Source: Ostrinia nubilalis
Taxonomy: Eukaryota; Arthropoda; Insecta; Lepidoptera; Crambidae
Assembly: GCF_963855985.1 (NCBI RefSeq)
Contig: NC_087104.1
Location: 6,820,001 to 6,884,000 of the forward strand
DNA length: 64,000 nucleotides
Direction of reading: 5' to 3'
The notes below the pieces were generated by a model that worked only from the letters and a program-made list of their open reading frames with translations, was not told the DNA's origin and ran no database searches. Shown piece by piece: positions 52,401 to 55,284 of this stretch. The position numbers and the translations under genes were made by a program. Each line of letters begins with the position of its first letter. The stretch's first letter is position 1.

Positions 52401-55284
52401 ACATCCTCCTACTTGTTAGTAGTCCATCACAAAGTGGCATACTTTGCCCAACGTTGCAAACGTTGACATTGCCCAAAACCCTGACTGCCTCACTGATATT
52501 TCACAGCAGACCCCTCAAATAGTCAAGTAACATTTTGTGAGTGTAATGAATTTTGATGGTGGAAACGGGCACAATGCTACCAAACATTTGAGACATTTTT
52601 GAAAACATTGAAACCACACAAGAATTTGACAGCGAGCTCACCGCTAGGCTGCGGCCTACGCACCCCCCTATTTGTTAGTAGTCCACCTCAAGGTGGCATA
52701 TTTGGCCCAATCGACTGACATAAACAAAATTTCCAAAAACTACGTGTAATCCATCCTGGAATGGTATTGGTACTTTACCCTTCGTTCAGCGAGTGTCGAC
52801 GCCAGCGAGCCGGCGGCCAGGCTGCGGCCTACACATCCTCCTACTTGTTAGTAGTCCATCCTGAAAATGGCATACTTTTCCCAACGATGCAAACGTTTAC
52901 ATTCAAAAGTCTGGCTGCCTCACTGATATTCCCTAATTCACTCATCAATCCGCCCTAATTTTCAAGTGACCCCTATGAAAACAAAATCCTGTTGTGTTCA
53001 AATCTAATTTGAGATTGGTGGTGAAAACGGGCATAATGCTACTAAATATTTGAGACATTTTTGAAATTATTGAAACCATACAAGAATCTGACAGCGAGCC
53101 TACTCATCCTCCTACACCTACACTCACAAGGTGGCATACTTTGCCCAATCGACTGACATTAACAAAATTTCCAAAAACTACGTGTAATCCATCCTAAAAT
53201 CGTTCAGCGAGCGACAACGCCAGCGCGCCGCATTCCGACAGCGAGCCGGCGGCCAGGCTGCGGCCTACGCACCCCCCTATTTGTTAGTAGTCCATCACAA
53301 GGTGGCATACTTTGCCCAATCGACTGACATTAACAAAACCTCCGAAAACTACGTGTAAACCATCCCAAAATGGCATTGGTACTTCACCCATCGTTCAGCA
53401 AGTGACGACGTCAGCGCGCCGCATTCCGACAGCGAGCCGGCGGCCAGGCTGCGGCCTACACATCCTACTTGTTAGTAGTCCATCCTGAAAATTGCCCAAC
53501 GTTGGCTCACCTCGCTAAATACAAAAACCCTGACCACCTCACTAATATTTCACAGCAAACCCCTCAAATAGTCAAGTGTCATTTTGTGACTGTAATGCTA
53601 CAAAATATTCGAGACATTTTTGAAAACATTGAAACCACACAAGAATCTGACAGCAAGCCGGCGGCCAGGCTGCGGCCTACGCACCCTCCTACTTGTTAGT
53701 AGTCCATCTCAAGGTGGCATACTTTGCCTAATGACTGCCTCACAAAAAAATCTCCACCACCGCAGAACCACTCGTTTCTTAGGCATTTTTGGAAACATCG
53801 GAATCACAGACAAACATTTAATCCAACAGCGAGCCCGCTGCGAGGCTGCGATCGACTCATCCCCCTACTTGTTAGTAGTCCATCCTGAAAATGACCCAAC
53901 GTTGGCTCACCTCGTTAAATACAAACCCCTGACTGCCTCACTAATATTTCACAGCAAACCCCTCAAATAGTCAAGTGTCATTTTGTGACTGTAATGCTAC
54001 CAAATATTTGAGACATTTTTGAAAACATTGAAACCACACAAGAATCTGACAGCGAGCCCGCGGCGAGGCTGCGGCCTACGCACTTCCCTACTTGTTAGTA
54101 GTCCATGATTGGTATACTTGCCCAATGACCCCCTCCCCTGGGACTACGGGTGTCTATGGGCGACGGTAATCACTTACCATCAGGTGATCCGTCTGCTCGT
54201 TTGCCTCCTGTCACATAAAAATAAAAAAACTGCTACTAATAAAGTATTTTTGTAAGGCTGGTTTTAGTGTCACGCGGACCGTCCGCACGGCCAATCTGTA
54301 TGAACTTCTAGGGAGCGTTTTAGAGTTATGCCGTCCGGAGGAACCGCTCCCTAGCAGTTCATACAAATCGGCTGTGCGGAGCAATTCGCACTGACAGTCC
54401 GCGTGACACTAAAACCAGCCTGATAGATCCAAAGCAACCACTTGCAAACCATCAAGCTGAAAAGAAGGTACTTCCCCATCTAACCTCACCACCGCATTTA
54501 AATTGACCTCTATTCCAGACCCGAGCGTAGAGCGCGAGGAATCTTCCTCTTCATCAGAGAACTCCGTAGGAGGTGTGGTCCGAAAGGCCTTCCCTTCCCG
54601 AAAGGGGAAGGCAGGCGTCGGGAAGCGACACGTGAGATCCTCTAGTGGCTACAGCAGCCACAACGACGAGACTACCTTCAGGTAAAGTTAGTGTCGAATA
54701 CGGATTGTGGAATCAGACCTTTGGTTTCGCCTGGGCGCATCGTTACAGTCAAAAATTGAGAGAATACATCGACTATTTTAAAAGTAACGATCTCCTATCA
54801 GTTCCTGAATAATCTGCGCCGCGTTTAAATATGAATTTTTAGAAGAGCTTTGCTGATGGATCCACTTGGGCGATTCATGAGGTAACTGATTCTGTGATCC
54901 GTATTGTCTTCACAACAACCGCTTCCATAACTTTGGCTACTTATAAATCAATGTTCAACAGCTTTAATCTACCCTCAAGCGACCTATCTACTAAATCTTA
55001 GTTACAGACGCGTTTTCGATGTTTGATGTTGATATTGACCAGCCTATGTAAAGCAACATGCAGCATGCGCATAAAAGCCAAAAGTTTGGGAAACTGGGAA
55101 TCCCCGCCCAAAGACTAAATCGACCGCCGGTTCCAGCATATCCAACTACCCGTCGTTCAACGAGCGCATCCACCCGCCGTCGCGCTTCTCTGACGACACT
55201 GAGTGCGACGCGCCTGCGCGCCGCAAGCGCCACCACCACCACGCCGAGCACAAGCCGCGTGAGGCCTTCCAGATCAATGTCTGA
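10294..55284 (+). CDS. Dscam: Dscam-family cell adhesion receptor, 3' 26 exons (5' end outside the window)
   Basis: Homophilic neuronal cell-surface receptor of the immunoglobulin superfamily. The joined exons give, in order, half of Ig6, Ig7, Ig8, Ig9, FN1-FN4, Ig10, FN5, FN6, one transmembrane helix and a cytoplasmic tail, which is the diagnostic Dscam order with Ig10 between FN4 and FN5. Conserved Dscam phrases include PPRW and WKKA in Ig8, YTIREQ in Ig9, VPEMP at the start of FN1, WNGNILGYYVGF in FN2, EDICPYATFQL in the tail and FQINV at the C-terminus. All 25 junctions are phase-compatible, giving 4,145 coding bases (about 1,380 residues). The Ig7 exon is single, so a Dscam2/3/4-class paralogue is more likely than Dscam1; which one cannot be settled here. 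N-terminal Ig1-Ig5 and the first half of Ig6 were not found in 1-10293. Introns hold large transposons and many partial exon copies. Confidence 0.95.
10491..10665 (+). repeat. Decayed downstream copy of the Ig6 exon 3' part plus donor
   Basis: The sequence repeats the parent exon from cagaaggta through the segment encoding EDAGTYTC and on to the end motif gatactgggtttgta, including the donor and some following intron. An insertion after the TGT codon and in-frame stops make it non-coding. Confidence 0.8.
11579..11878 (+). CDS. Dscam: Dscam exon: complete Ig7 domain
   Basis: A single 300-bp exon (acceptor tatttcag, donor gtaaat, phase 1 to 1) encodes a whole Ig domain with EGMRAAISCQILEGDLP and GNYTCIASNVAG. 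It corresponds to the alternatively spliced exon 9 cluster of Dscam1 and the duplicated Ig7 exon of fly Dscam2. No second Ig7 exon was found between 10455 and 12149. Confidence 0.92.
12149..12268 (+). CDS. Dscam: Dscam exon: N-terminal half of Ig8
   Basis: Acceptor gacgccag and donor gtaagt, phase 1 to 1. The product begins VPPRWRLEP and contains VTLQCQADGYPKPSITWKKA, the first cysteine and tryptophan of an Ig fold. Confidence 0.92.
13259..13432 (+). CDS. Dscam: Dscam exon: C-terminal half of Ig8
   Basis: Acceptor tcaaccag and donor gtgagt, phase 1 to 1. The product has NTPGEYKDF and the second Ig cysteine in SEGHYLCEARNDIGAG, closely following the Dscam Ig8 pattern. Confidence 0.93.
13441..13530 (+). 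repeat. Decayed copy of the Ig8 C-half exon
   Basis: Immediately after the exon, the intron repeats its parts: aaaggcagttcatgcg matches the segment encoding GSSRV, gttcgagcgagtggcca is identical to the segment encoding FERVA, and aaagttaaacggctgac matches the exon end with the donor GT changed to GCT. An internal deletion and stops mean it is not coding. Confidence 0.75.
13525..13875. repeat. About 21-bp minisatellite, (ctacgctacgatgctacgtga)n-like
   Basis: Variants of a unit of about 21 bp built from gctacgatgctacgtgacta recur from about 13540 to 13870, interrupted by a small hAT-like element. The open frames across it are a by-product of the repeat. Confidence 0.8.
13579..13761. mobile_element. 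Small non-autonomous hAT-like MITE
   Basis: It begins CAGTGGCGTAAC and ends with the inverted GTTACGCCACTG. It is flanked by gctacgat and gctacgac (7 of 8 matching, as expected for an 8-bp target duplication), although the surrounding minisatellite could give that match by itself. No coding capacity is visible. Confidence 0.65.
17284..17345 (+). repeat. Dispersed repeat, copy 1 (copy 2 at 18364-18428)
   Basis: gacgcgcgtctgagcggaaa...ctcgatg...ttattggagacag is closely related to the segment at 18364-18428, in the same orientation. The GC-rich segments stand out in an AT-rich intron; nature unknown. Confidence 0.65.
18364..18428 (+). repeat. Dispersed repeat, copy 2
   Basis: gacgcgcgtcggagcggaaa...ctcgatgggcgg...ttattggagacggg, second member of the pair. 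Confidence 0.65.
20187..20310 (+). repeat. 5' LTR of the mag-like element
   Basis: Begins TGTTGTGTATGTGGG and ends CATATTTAACA. No difference from the copy at 24402-24525 was noticed. It contains AATAAA (gaaataaacc), a likely polyadenylation signal. Confidence 0.95.
20344..24348 (+). CDS. Gag-Pol polyprotein of the mag-like element
   Basis: A 1,334-residue uninterrupted frame. Gag ends with two zinc knuckles near residues 209-242 (CSVCGYTNHKTAQC and CKKCNTKGHLRRMC). A protease with the DSG active site follows near 286. The reverse transcriptase has the catalytic pair in LLDDVLV near 568, and the RNase H has TVDASPTG near 718 and RTDHKP. The integrase carries an HHCC finger, then HIDFLG, SDNG and QAES, giving the DDE triad near 1010, 1066 and 1101. 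Gag and Pol are in one frame with no shift site. There is no envelope frame. Confidence 0.93.
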   Translation: MSHFGILSSFDHTLQNWATYKSRIAQWFIANEIGAKTDGDGVKRRAILLSALSDTTYGLAADLALPKKLDEVTYEGILKLLDKHFTPKLCGFSERHKFYAAVQELEETPSQWAARLRGLTAHCSFKNIEETLRDRFIMGMLPGPEKEKLFTQDVDTLELAKAVEIAESVRSARFGAAAAASSAPQQNQLFKINPRPNNSSNARASKEKCSVCGYTNHKTAQCRFANYKCKKCNTKGHLRRMCKVNVITNEEGESDDDGKLFVIRAHRGEPMTEFVSLNGVRLKFEIDSGSAVTVMSEKDFSTHFTSVPLSATNKRLCSYTGDRINCVGVARLPAVYLGCTNILDVYVVRDGGPPLLGRDFISLFNLQLSPCNYVSDVKTDESLVISQLQMRFPQVFADKLGTFNKYTVKLHLKDNAKPMFFKARPVAFALRDKVGKEIERLVALGVLKPVDNAEYASPIVPVLKRNGSVRLCADYSVSINKQLIVDHYPLPTINELFSKLHGGKQFSKLDLSMAYNQFLLDEESQNITCINTHRGLFKYTRLVFGLASAPSIFQRAMENVLAGMEGVLCLLDDVLVTADNKKTHMERLHAVLDRLQNAGLTLQKEKCEFFKDEINYLGYVINQYGLKKSPDKVKAIVDAPVPTDINKLQSFLGLANYYRNFVPGASSVLSPLYDLLKKGTKWNWSEVHDKAFKDIKSILASEKVLAHFNPDAKIILTVDASPTGLGAILSQVGCDGLERPISFASRTLNPAEKRYSQIQKEATAIIFGVRRYHQYLFGRSHPFVLRTDHKPLISIFGPYKGVPEVSANRLQRYAMFLSAYNYSIEYVRSGDNSADYLSRASLPEPGAGAGASAGSDINVDRASYINFVVEGSMPVTLNILQAETTKDDILTLVTKYVTNGWPKKVTNPKLIPYFLCRNQLSYENGCLMRGHKVVIPVKLQNSVIKELHNSHLGIVKTKAEARSRFWFPGVDAALEKMVSSCNICLQLRPTPPKAPLAPWKYPSEPFSRLHIDFLGPINNRMFFVVVDAHTKWLEVYDMSNVTTTLSVVERLYDFMSRFGLPQTIVSDNGTAFTSQEFKQFCLLNGIEHITSPAYHPSSNGQAESFVKIVKRGLKSVLLSTQNLKQLKLMLHKFLFDYRNSVHSVTGKSPAELVYGRKLRSRLDLFNPLQSVAPPSSLINDVTNKQCLQSKNYGGKNKQCFSNGDTVLYKKHFGNNKFHWCMGTVLRKKGNVLYLLKDVLSNSIVKKHKNQIVMYKGDSISQNTTTYLDDENSDKASSTLQQSLNSQEPLLPEGGRVERELPTNSTCPTTDNQVLSRNPTRLLRNIPRVDYKKYL
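24402..24525 (+). repeat. 3' LTR of the mag-like element
   Basis: Second copy of the 124-bp LTR, preceded by the purine tract and followed by the target duplication tcaac. Confidence 0.95.
24531..25571. other. Long Dscam intron (right part)
   Basis: No further gene, repeat or transposon end recognised before the Ig9 exon. Confidence 0.5.
25572..25722 (+). CDS. Dscam: Dscam exon: N-terminal half of Ig9
   Basis: Acceptor gcccacag and donor gtgagt, phase 1 to 2. The product begins APARFPMKSKTVQVTVG and carries the first Ig cysteine and tryptophan in LQCAASGDAPLEVSW. The histidine-rich stretch HHHTIAHH after the tryptophan is unusual. It is separated from the Ig8 exons by a 12.1-kb intron holding an LTR element. 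Confidence 0.9.
25974..26124 (+). CDS. Dscam: Dscam exon: C-terminal half of Ig9
   Basis: Acceptor tttccag and donor gtgagt, phase 2 to 0. It encodes YTIREQVLDDG and LTCRTSNTYGQDEM, ending LVVQE, matching the YTIREE and MIVQE landmarks of Dscam Ig9. Confidence 0.95.
26232..26361 (+). CDS. Dscam: Dscam exon: FN1, N-terminal part
   Basis: Acceptor ttaccag and donor gtattt, phase 0 to 1. The product begins VPEMPKNIRI and includes ISWTQPYAGNSPIINYIVQY, the first fibronectin III domain after Ig9. Confidence 0.93.
26509..26676 (+). CDS. Dscam: Dscam exon: FN1, C-terminal part
   Basis: Acceptor tttgcag and donor gtaaca, phase 1 to 1. It encodes LQPATSYHLRIIAENRLGQS, the typical FN3 core with the AxNxxG-like turn, and ends VTTTEE. 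Confidence 0.93.
26885..27015 (+). CDS. Dscam: Dscam exon: FN2, N-terminal part
   Basis: Acceptor ttttccag and donor gtaagt, phase 1 to 0. It encodes VPSGPPLDVRVEAKSS and WEPPQRDLWNGNILGYYVGF, very close to the Dscam FN2 consensus. Confidence 0.95.
27298..27508 (+). CDS. Dscam: Dscam exon: FN2, C-terminal part
   Basis: Acceptor cattgcag and donor gtgagt, phase 0 to 1. It encodes LSGLQKHAAYAIVVQAYNSR, then GAGPASPPT, the end of an FN3 fold. A GC-rich insert encoding SGPGGASY lies in the loop. Confidence 0.93.
27628..27774 (+). CDS. Dscam: Dscam exon: FN3, N-terminal part
   Basis: Acceptor cttttcag and donor gttagt, phase 1 to 1. It encodes VPSLPPGSLQCTAVSSQ and GYRVTYAPVTDWY, matching the YKVVYAPSDEWY region of Dscam FN3. 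Confidence 0.93.
28126..28281 (+). CDS. Dscam: Dscam exon: FN3, C-terminal part
   Basis: Acceptor atctccag and donor gtgagt, phase 1 to 1. It encodes LSGLRRYTNYSVTVCAFTAA, then GDGVRAAPVYCHTEED, the conserved end of Dscam FN3. Confidence 0.93.
28349..28556 (+). mobile_element. RTE 3'-end relic
   Basis: ggggcagaaaagttctcgag to gggggaggcatttgtccagc follows the last 200 bp of the RTE frame (the region encoding WGRKVLEW and GRPPTRW) with stops. The LTR element inserted just after its end. Confidence 0.85.
28565..29425 (+). repeat. 5' LTR (861 bp)
   Basis: GC-rich first half, AT-rich second half. It contains a TATA-like ttaatataag near 28660. Small open frames inside it recur in the other LTR and are not genes. 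Confidence 0.93.
29535..31691 (+). CDS. Gag-protease fused to an integrase zinc-finger remnant
   Basis: A 718-residue frame. The N-terminal part is Gag-like with a capsid-type segment (FLKGKAVLWYRNNK). A CCHC knuckle CWSCGKQGHSMKDC lies near residue 288, with a degenerate second one after it. The aspartic protease ALVDTGATRSYI is near 358. After a Lys-rich linker comes an integrase H2C2 finger (GHLGTAKTLNKISQRYYWPG to CKTCQI, about 594-630). The frame then passes into an acidic/basic tail with no homology seen. Reverse transcriptase, RNase H and the DDE core are absent, so the element needs enzymes from elsewhere. Whether the joined protein is functional or a chance open frame is unknown. Confidence 0.85.
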   Translation: MSEPTSWIYKLKKTELENECKRRNIKTENRTVQELRQNLTEVLRTKQSRQPVQSASKSAENSESETDFEDTEMHQELDNDKPNMSYTMDQTENITSRWNISFDTCNDPVEFLEQLDELISSGEVKPDKVLKVLPRFLKGKAVLWYRNNKNSFTTWNEFIELFTLTFVSRDSDLLAKIVNYRQHHRQKFTDYLIEIQTLMRRYAKMSKEEEINRIYENMNAKYKFYIKKSEADSVSKLIQLANDYENVTAERQTSFTEREPRNNYHETSTNQEHKEAASYIHNYNTNTCCWSCGKQGHSMKDCRSKKILFCNGCGKIGKMSKQCCKKTSEYTQSMTINTSPQIKDNRPFVDVSILGEKYQALVDTGATRSYINDQVYKKFVKRNLKPKTVSITASMTDGHTTRIKEALDLQINIKGKTINHQVLYHPQIKSILIGMDILNRIGAKIEWPKDSTKQGEQVGTTSKKTTEANIVPTYEMAVRTEEETLTSKKKHKTKLAHEKPIKKKDYSRNPKNQEIINKHVTRLTLEKQKDWIQKKIQELQKNGNKDYKMSNNNLHRKITNHAYGPRTEASPDWKLCINNKEKDQILKENHDTPIAGHLGTAKTLNKISQRYYWPGMYRDVSTYVKNCKTCQINNARKTWSVVSTNPSRSLPISSNRSTDWTEILDVDTVDYPQDLDWRESGPGEEPTRAEDQTRRRPGRKKRRGQTQNQLNKASNIYS
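31692..33044. repeat. AT-rich non-coding interior of the deleted LTR element, with tandem repeats
   Basis: No coding frame. A unit of about 80 bp with acattgtttcaaaactaagt is repeated four times at about 32525-32845. A looser pair of repeats with attacatagcaaccctgtat lies at about 31815-31990. Confidence 0.85.
33060..33920 (+). repeat. 3' LTR (861 bp)
   Basis: Near-identical to the 5' LTR, directly preceded by acaagggagga and followed by the target duplication aata. Confidence 0.93.
34113..34252 (+). CDS. Dscam: Dscam exon: FN4, N-terminal part
   Basis: Acceptor ttttctag and donor gtgagt, phase 1 to 0. It encodes VPSAPADIKAVVSSRNKILV and WLPPAAPNGVLVGYTLYMS. The preceding 5.8-kb intron holds an LTR element. 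Confidence 0.92.
34742..34898 (+). CDS. Dscam: Dscam exon: FN4, C-terminal part (copy a)
   Basis: Acceptor gttccaag and donor gtaaga, phase 0 to 1. It encodes EGTHKRMLSPSTLSHE, then FWVSASTRLGEGE and VVTVLPSDS, matching FWVTASTTIGEG and AMPSD of Dscam FN4. Copy a is chosen as the default because it is longer and fills the expected length. A near-identical exon lies 45 bp downstream. Confidence 0.88.
34944..35082 (+). CDS. Dscam: Candidate mutually exclusive copy of the FN4 C-terminal exon (copy b)
   Basis: A second copy of the preceding exon with its own acceptor (gaccttcag) and donor (gtgaga). It is phase 0 to 1, exactly as copy a, and its open frame starts ILSPIKFSHE where copy a has EGTHKRMLSPSTLSHE. 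After that the encoded residues appear identical, with only a few DNA changes. Including both copies would break the frame, and the 45-nt gap is probably too short to be spliced as an intron. The acceptor has a weak pyrimidine tract, so use is inferred. It may simply be a recent tandem duplicate. Confidence 0.55.
35277..35454 (+). CDS. Dscam: Dscam exon: N-terminal part of Ig10
   Basis: Acceptor cattctag and donor gtaagc, phase 1 to 2. It encodes VPARITSFSR and ENISLSCNKVGVPTPSTIW, with the first cysteine and tryptophan of the Ig domain that sits between FN4 and FN5. Confidence 0.93.
35806..35996 (+). CDS. Dscam: Dscam exon: end of Ig10 and start of FN5
   Basis: Acceptor ttcgacag and donor gtaagt, phase 2 to 1. 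It encodes ADSGNYTCSVENIHGRDE (second Ig cysteine), the linker VKVPPQPPVLAVV and the FN5 strand LHLQWSDQGDGGSPIL. Partial copies follow in the intron. Confidence 0.93.
36053..36411 (+). repeat. Three partial, scrambled copies of the Ig10/FN5 exon
   Basis: Copy 1 (36053-36140) and copy 2 (36191-36313) repeat the part encoding VTYSVEVKVP through SYADSLHL. Copy 2 also reaches the splice site, where gtaagtcaag has become ctaagtcaag. Copy 3 (36363-36411) repeats the earlier part around NYTCSVENIH. All are broken by stops or lost splice sites. Confidence 0.85.
36436..36621 (+). CDS. Dscam: Dscam exon: FN5, C-terminal part
   Basis: Acceptor tctttcag and donor gtgagt, phase 1 to 1. It encodes GYVINYKREHGDWEELQV and LWCGTRYQLYITAFNRIGTG, matching the LLCGSRYQVYATGFN region of Dscam FN5. 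Confidence 0.95.
36749..36885 (+). CDS. Dscam: Dscam exon: FN6, N-terminal part
   Basis: Acceptor catttcag and donor gtaatt, phase 1 to 0. It encodes VPVKPKHSQMITLNTTTVT and WGDGGCGILYFVIEYRE, the conserved WxDGGC motif of FN6. Confidence 0.95.
37129..37285 (+). CDS. Dscam: Dscam exon: FN6, C-terminal part
   Basis: Acceptor aatttcag and donor gtgagt, phase 0 to 1. It encodes WRLVSNSVQATERVFSV, LTPAAHYQLRITAHNNAG and YNFTTHSLSG, the end of the ectodomain before the stalk. The exon is GC-rich. Its last 101 bp, with the donor, start the tandem array that follows. Confidence 0.93.
37185..39795 (+). repeat. 152-bp tandem array built from the FN6 exon 3' end and its donor (17 complete units and a partial)
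   Basis: The unit runs from cctgacgcccgccgcgcac through the end of the FN6 exon, its donor ggca/gtgagt and about 50 bp of intron. Unit starts recur every 152 bp from 37185 to 39771. Two units carry a gcagcggccgcag variant and are 153 bp; otherwise only single-base changes are seen (near 38065 and 38817). The 18th unit is cut by the hAT-like insertion at 39797. Each unit keeps the donor, and an AG 26 nt after it opens a stop-free 126-nt phase 1-1 block. Confidence 0.97.
40319..41746. mobile_element. Foldback element, first copy
   Basis: Ends GGCCAGTAGAATTA and its inverse, flanked by TA. Arms of roughly 580 bp (about 40319-40905 and 41165-41746) are inverted copies sharing acttcgacggagttgtgctt. 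The centre contains a Helitron-like fragment (aagaaaaatgttgcaagcac to cacgcgtacgaag). Confidence 0.8.
42315..42590. pseudogene. Broken mariner-type transposase fragments
   Basis: Minus-strand WFHQDGATCHTS (about 42330-42365) and plus-strand ADFFLWGYLMSRVYSN (about 42525-42576) are two adjacent conserved motifs of mariner-family transposases, here on opposite strands. This shows an internal inversion and loss of function. Confidence 0.7.
42630..42860. repeat. GC-rich (GCCGCC)n-like island inside the mariner-like element
   Basis: A strongly GC-rich block with cgccgccgcgccgccgccgc repeats in an AT-rich element. The right arm holds only its edges (about 45035-45075), so it was deleted there or inserted on the left only. 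Origin unknown. Confidence 0.7.
43464..44419. mobile_element. Foldback element, second copy
   Basis: Same family as 40319-41746: GGCCAGTAGAATTA at the left, its near-inverse at the right, TA flanks, and the shared arm sequence cggagttgtgcttaagtggt. It sits at the centre of the larger palindrome. Confidence 0.78.
45436..45699. mobile_element. Foldback MITE
   Basis: CAGGGTGTTAGGTAAATGGG at the left is inverted at the right (with small differences), flanked by TA. The arms share cccatgttaacatggg and cover most of the 264 bp. Tc1/mariner-type target choice. Confidence 0.85.
45873..46232. other. Intron end before the transmembrane exon, with a GGTGATCAAAG motif cluster
   Basis: It starts with a diverged remainder of the FN6 array unit (gctgcagttgatgaccacgg). 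Between 46045 and 46172 the 11-mer ggtgatcaaag occurs five times in both orientations (starts near 46046, 46070, 46097, 46130 and 46161). No coding frame. Confidence 0.7.
46233..46373 (+). CDS. Dscam: Dscam exon: extracellular stalk and transmembrane helix
   Basis: Acceptor cttccag and donor gtaagt, phase 1 to 1. It encodes a Pro/Ala-rich stalk (LDGELSPPVPAAGARS), a hydrophobic helix VILPAALSLLVLGALIAIVL, and then RR, a positive-inside stop-transfer signal. It is separated from the FN6 exon by the 152-bp array and a 6-kb transposon. Confidence 0.9.
46813..46968 (+). CDS. Dscam: Dscam exon: juxtamembrane cytoplasmic segment
   Basis: Acceptor tatatccag, phase 1 to 1. It encodes ETAAESGVGESPSVAQLQNK, then VNRDQQYLAARAQ and PPPPHHYKHASN. 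The donor is gtcggt at 46969 or gtaacg at 46963; both keep the frame, so the last two residues are uncertain. Four partial copies follow. Confidence 0.82.
47005..47525 (+). repeat. Four 136-bp tandem copies of the juxtamembrane exon 3' part plus donor
   Basis: Copies starting near 47013, 47149, 47285 and 47421 repeat the segment encoding SPSVAQLQNKVNRDQQYL and HHYKHASN, the donor context cacgccagtaacggtcggtg and following intron. A stretch of about 20 bp (GCGCGCACAGCACCCGCC) present in the parent is missing from all four, so they descend from one shortened copy. The acceptor-like AGs available lead to in-frame stops. Confidence 0.92.
47766..47923 (+). CDS. Dscam: Dscam exon: cytoplasmic tail, EDICPYATFQL segment
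   Basis: Acceptor atttccag and donor gtacgt, phase 1 to 0. It encodes EYIEDICPYATFQLTKP and YSGPYHSVRGSFVYHDLK. The ICPYATF phrase is shared with the Dscam1 tail. Several tyrosines (YSGPYHSV, FVYHD) are candidate phosphorylation or adaptor sites, which is inferred only. Confidence 0.93.
47940..48083 (+). repeat. Downstream copy of the EDICPYATF exon with intact donor
   Basis: The intron repeats the exon from tgcccctacg through gacaagtacaaggtgagt, keeping the reading frame and donor but with a shortened middle and no parent-like acceptor. A weak AG at 47943 would give a phase 1-0 exon like its parent, but only 20 nt downstream of it. Confidence 0.85.
48468..48540 (+). CDS. Dscam: Dscam exon: cytoplasmic tail, PEYTKVRRKG segment
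   Basis: A 73-bp exon with acceptor ttgaacag and donor gtacgc, phase 0 to 1. It encodes GKEPEYTKVRRKGNRLRDP, then HSESQ, a basic segment joining the two conserved tail parts. Confidence 0.88.
48541..49719. other. Dscam intron with a short cttgccactttcataattga repeat
   Basis: AT-rich. Around 48855-48960 the phrase ttgattcttgcca recurs about three times. No exon or transposon end recognised; the flanking exons join in phase. Confidence 0.5.
49720..49878 (+). CDS. Dscam: Dscam exon: acidic cytoplasmic segment
   Basis: Acceptor cattgcag; donor gttagt at 49879, phase 1 to 1. It encodes ESDNLGSTDSEVKKILTLHL, then an acidic Ser/Asp stretch (EYEDDASDDASAPHSDSEP) and LRPTHPPT. The donor itself contains in-frame stop codons, so unspliced RNA would end in PPTC. 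The downstream exon fits only if this donor is used. The 3' end is copied about 20 times downstream. Confidence 0.85.
49985..54115 (+). repeat. Degenerate array of about 20 copies of the acidic-tail exon 3' end and donor, with an 842-bp higher-order repeat
   Basis: The core ggcggccaggctgcggccta followed by catcctcctacttgttagta recurs irregularly, usually with flanking intron (caaggtggcatactttgccc, ctgacattaacaaaacctcc). A block at 49996-50837 is repeated with no difference noticed at 50838-51679 and begins again at 51680, a higher-order period of 842 bp. Copies further right are more diverged. Seven copies are bounded by an AG acceptor and the gttagt donor with open phase 1-1 frames. Confidence 0.93.
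54120..54240 (+). mobile_element. Non-LTR/SINE 3'-tail-like fragment
   Basis: gggcgacggtaatcacttac, then caggtgatccgtctgctcgt and a short A-rich end. From memory this conserved tail is very common in lepidopteran genomes. Family assignment is uncertain. Confidence 0.55.
54256..54420. mobile_element. MITE with 25-bp-class inverted ends
   Basis: Left end ggctggttttagtgtcacgc is exactly inverted at the right end (gcgtgacactaaaaccagcc). The inner parts gaacttctagggagcg / cgctccctagcagttc also pair. The flanking triplets taa and tga leave the target duplication unclear; PIF/Harbinger-like is possible. Confidence 0.75.
54519..54681 (+). CDS. Dscam: Dscam exon: Ser-rich and basic cytoplasmic segment
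   Basis: Acceptor tattccag and donor gtaaag, phase 1 to 2. It encodes PSVEREESSSSSENSVGGVV, then a basic stretch (RKGKAGVGKRHVRSSSG) and YSSHNDETTF. The serine cluster in an acidic context looks like casein-kinase-type sites (inferred). Confidence 0.88.
55137..55284 (+). CDS. Dscam: Dscam last exon, C-terminus FQINV and stop
   Basis: Acceptor ggttccag, phase 2. It encodes SISNYPSFNERIHPPSRFSD, a basic/histidine run RRKRHHHH and EAFQINV before TGA at 55282-55284. The hydrophobic C-terminus could bind a PDZ domain (inferred). Confidence 0.92.
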
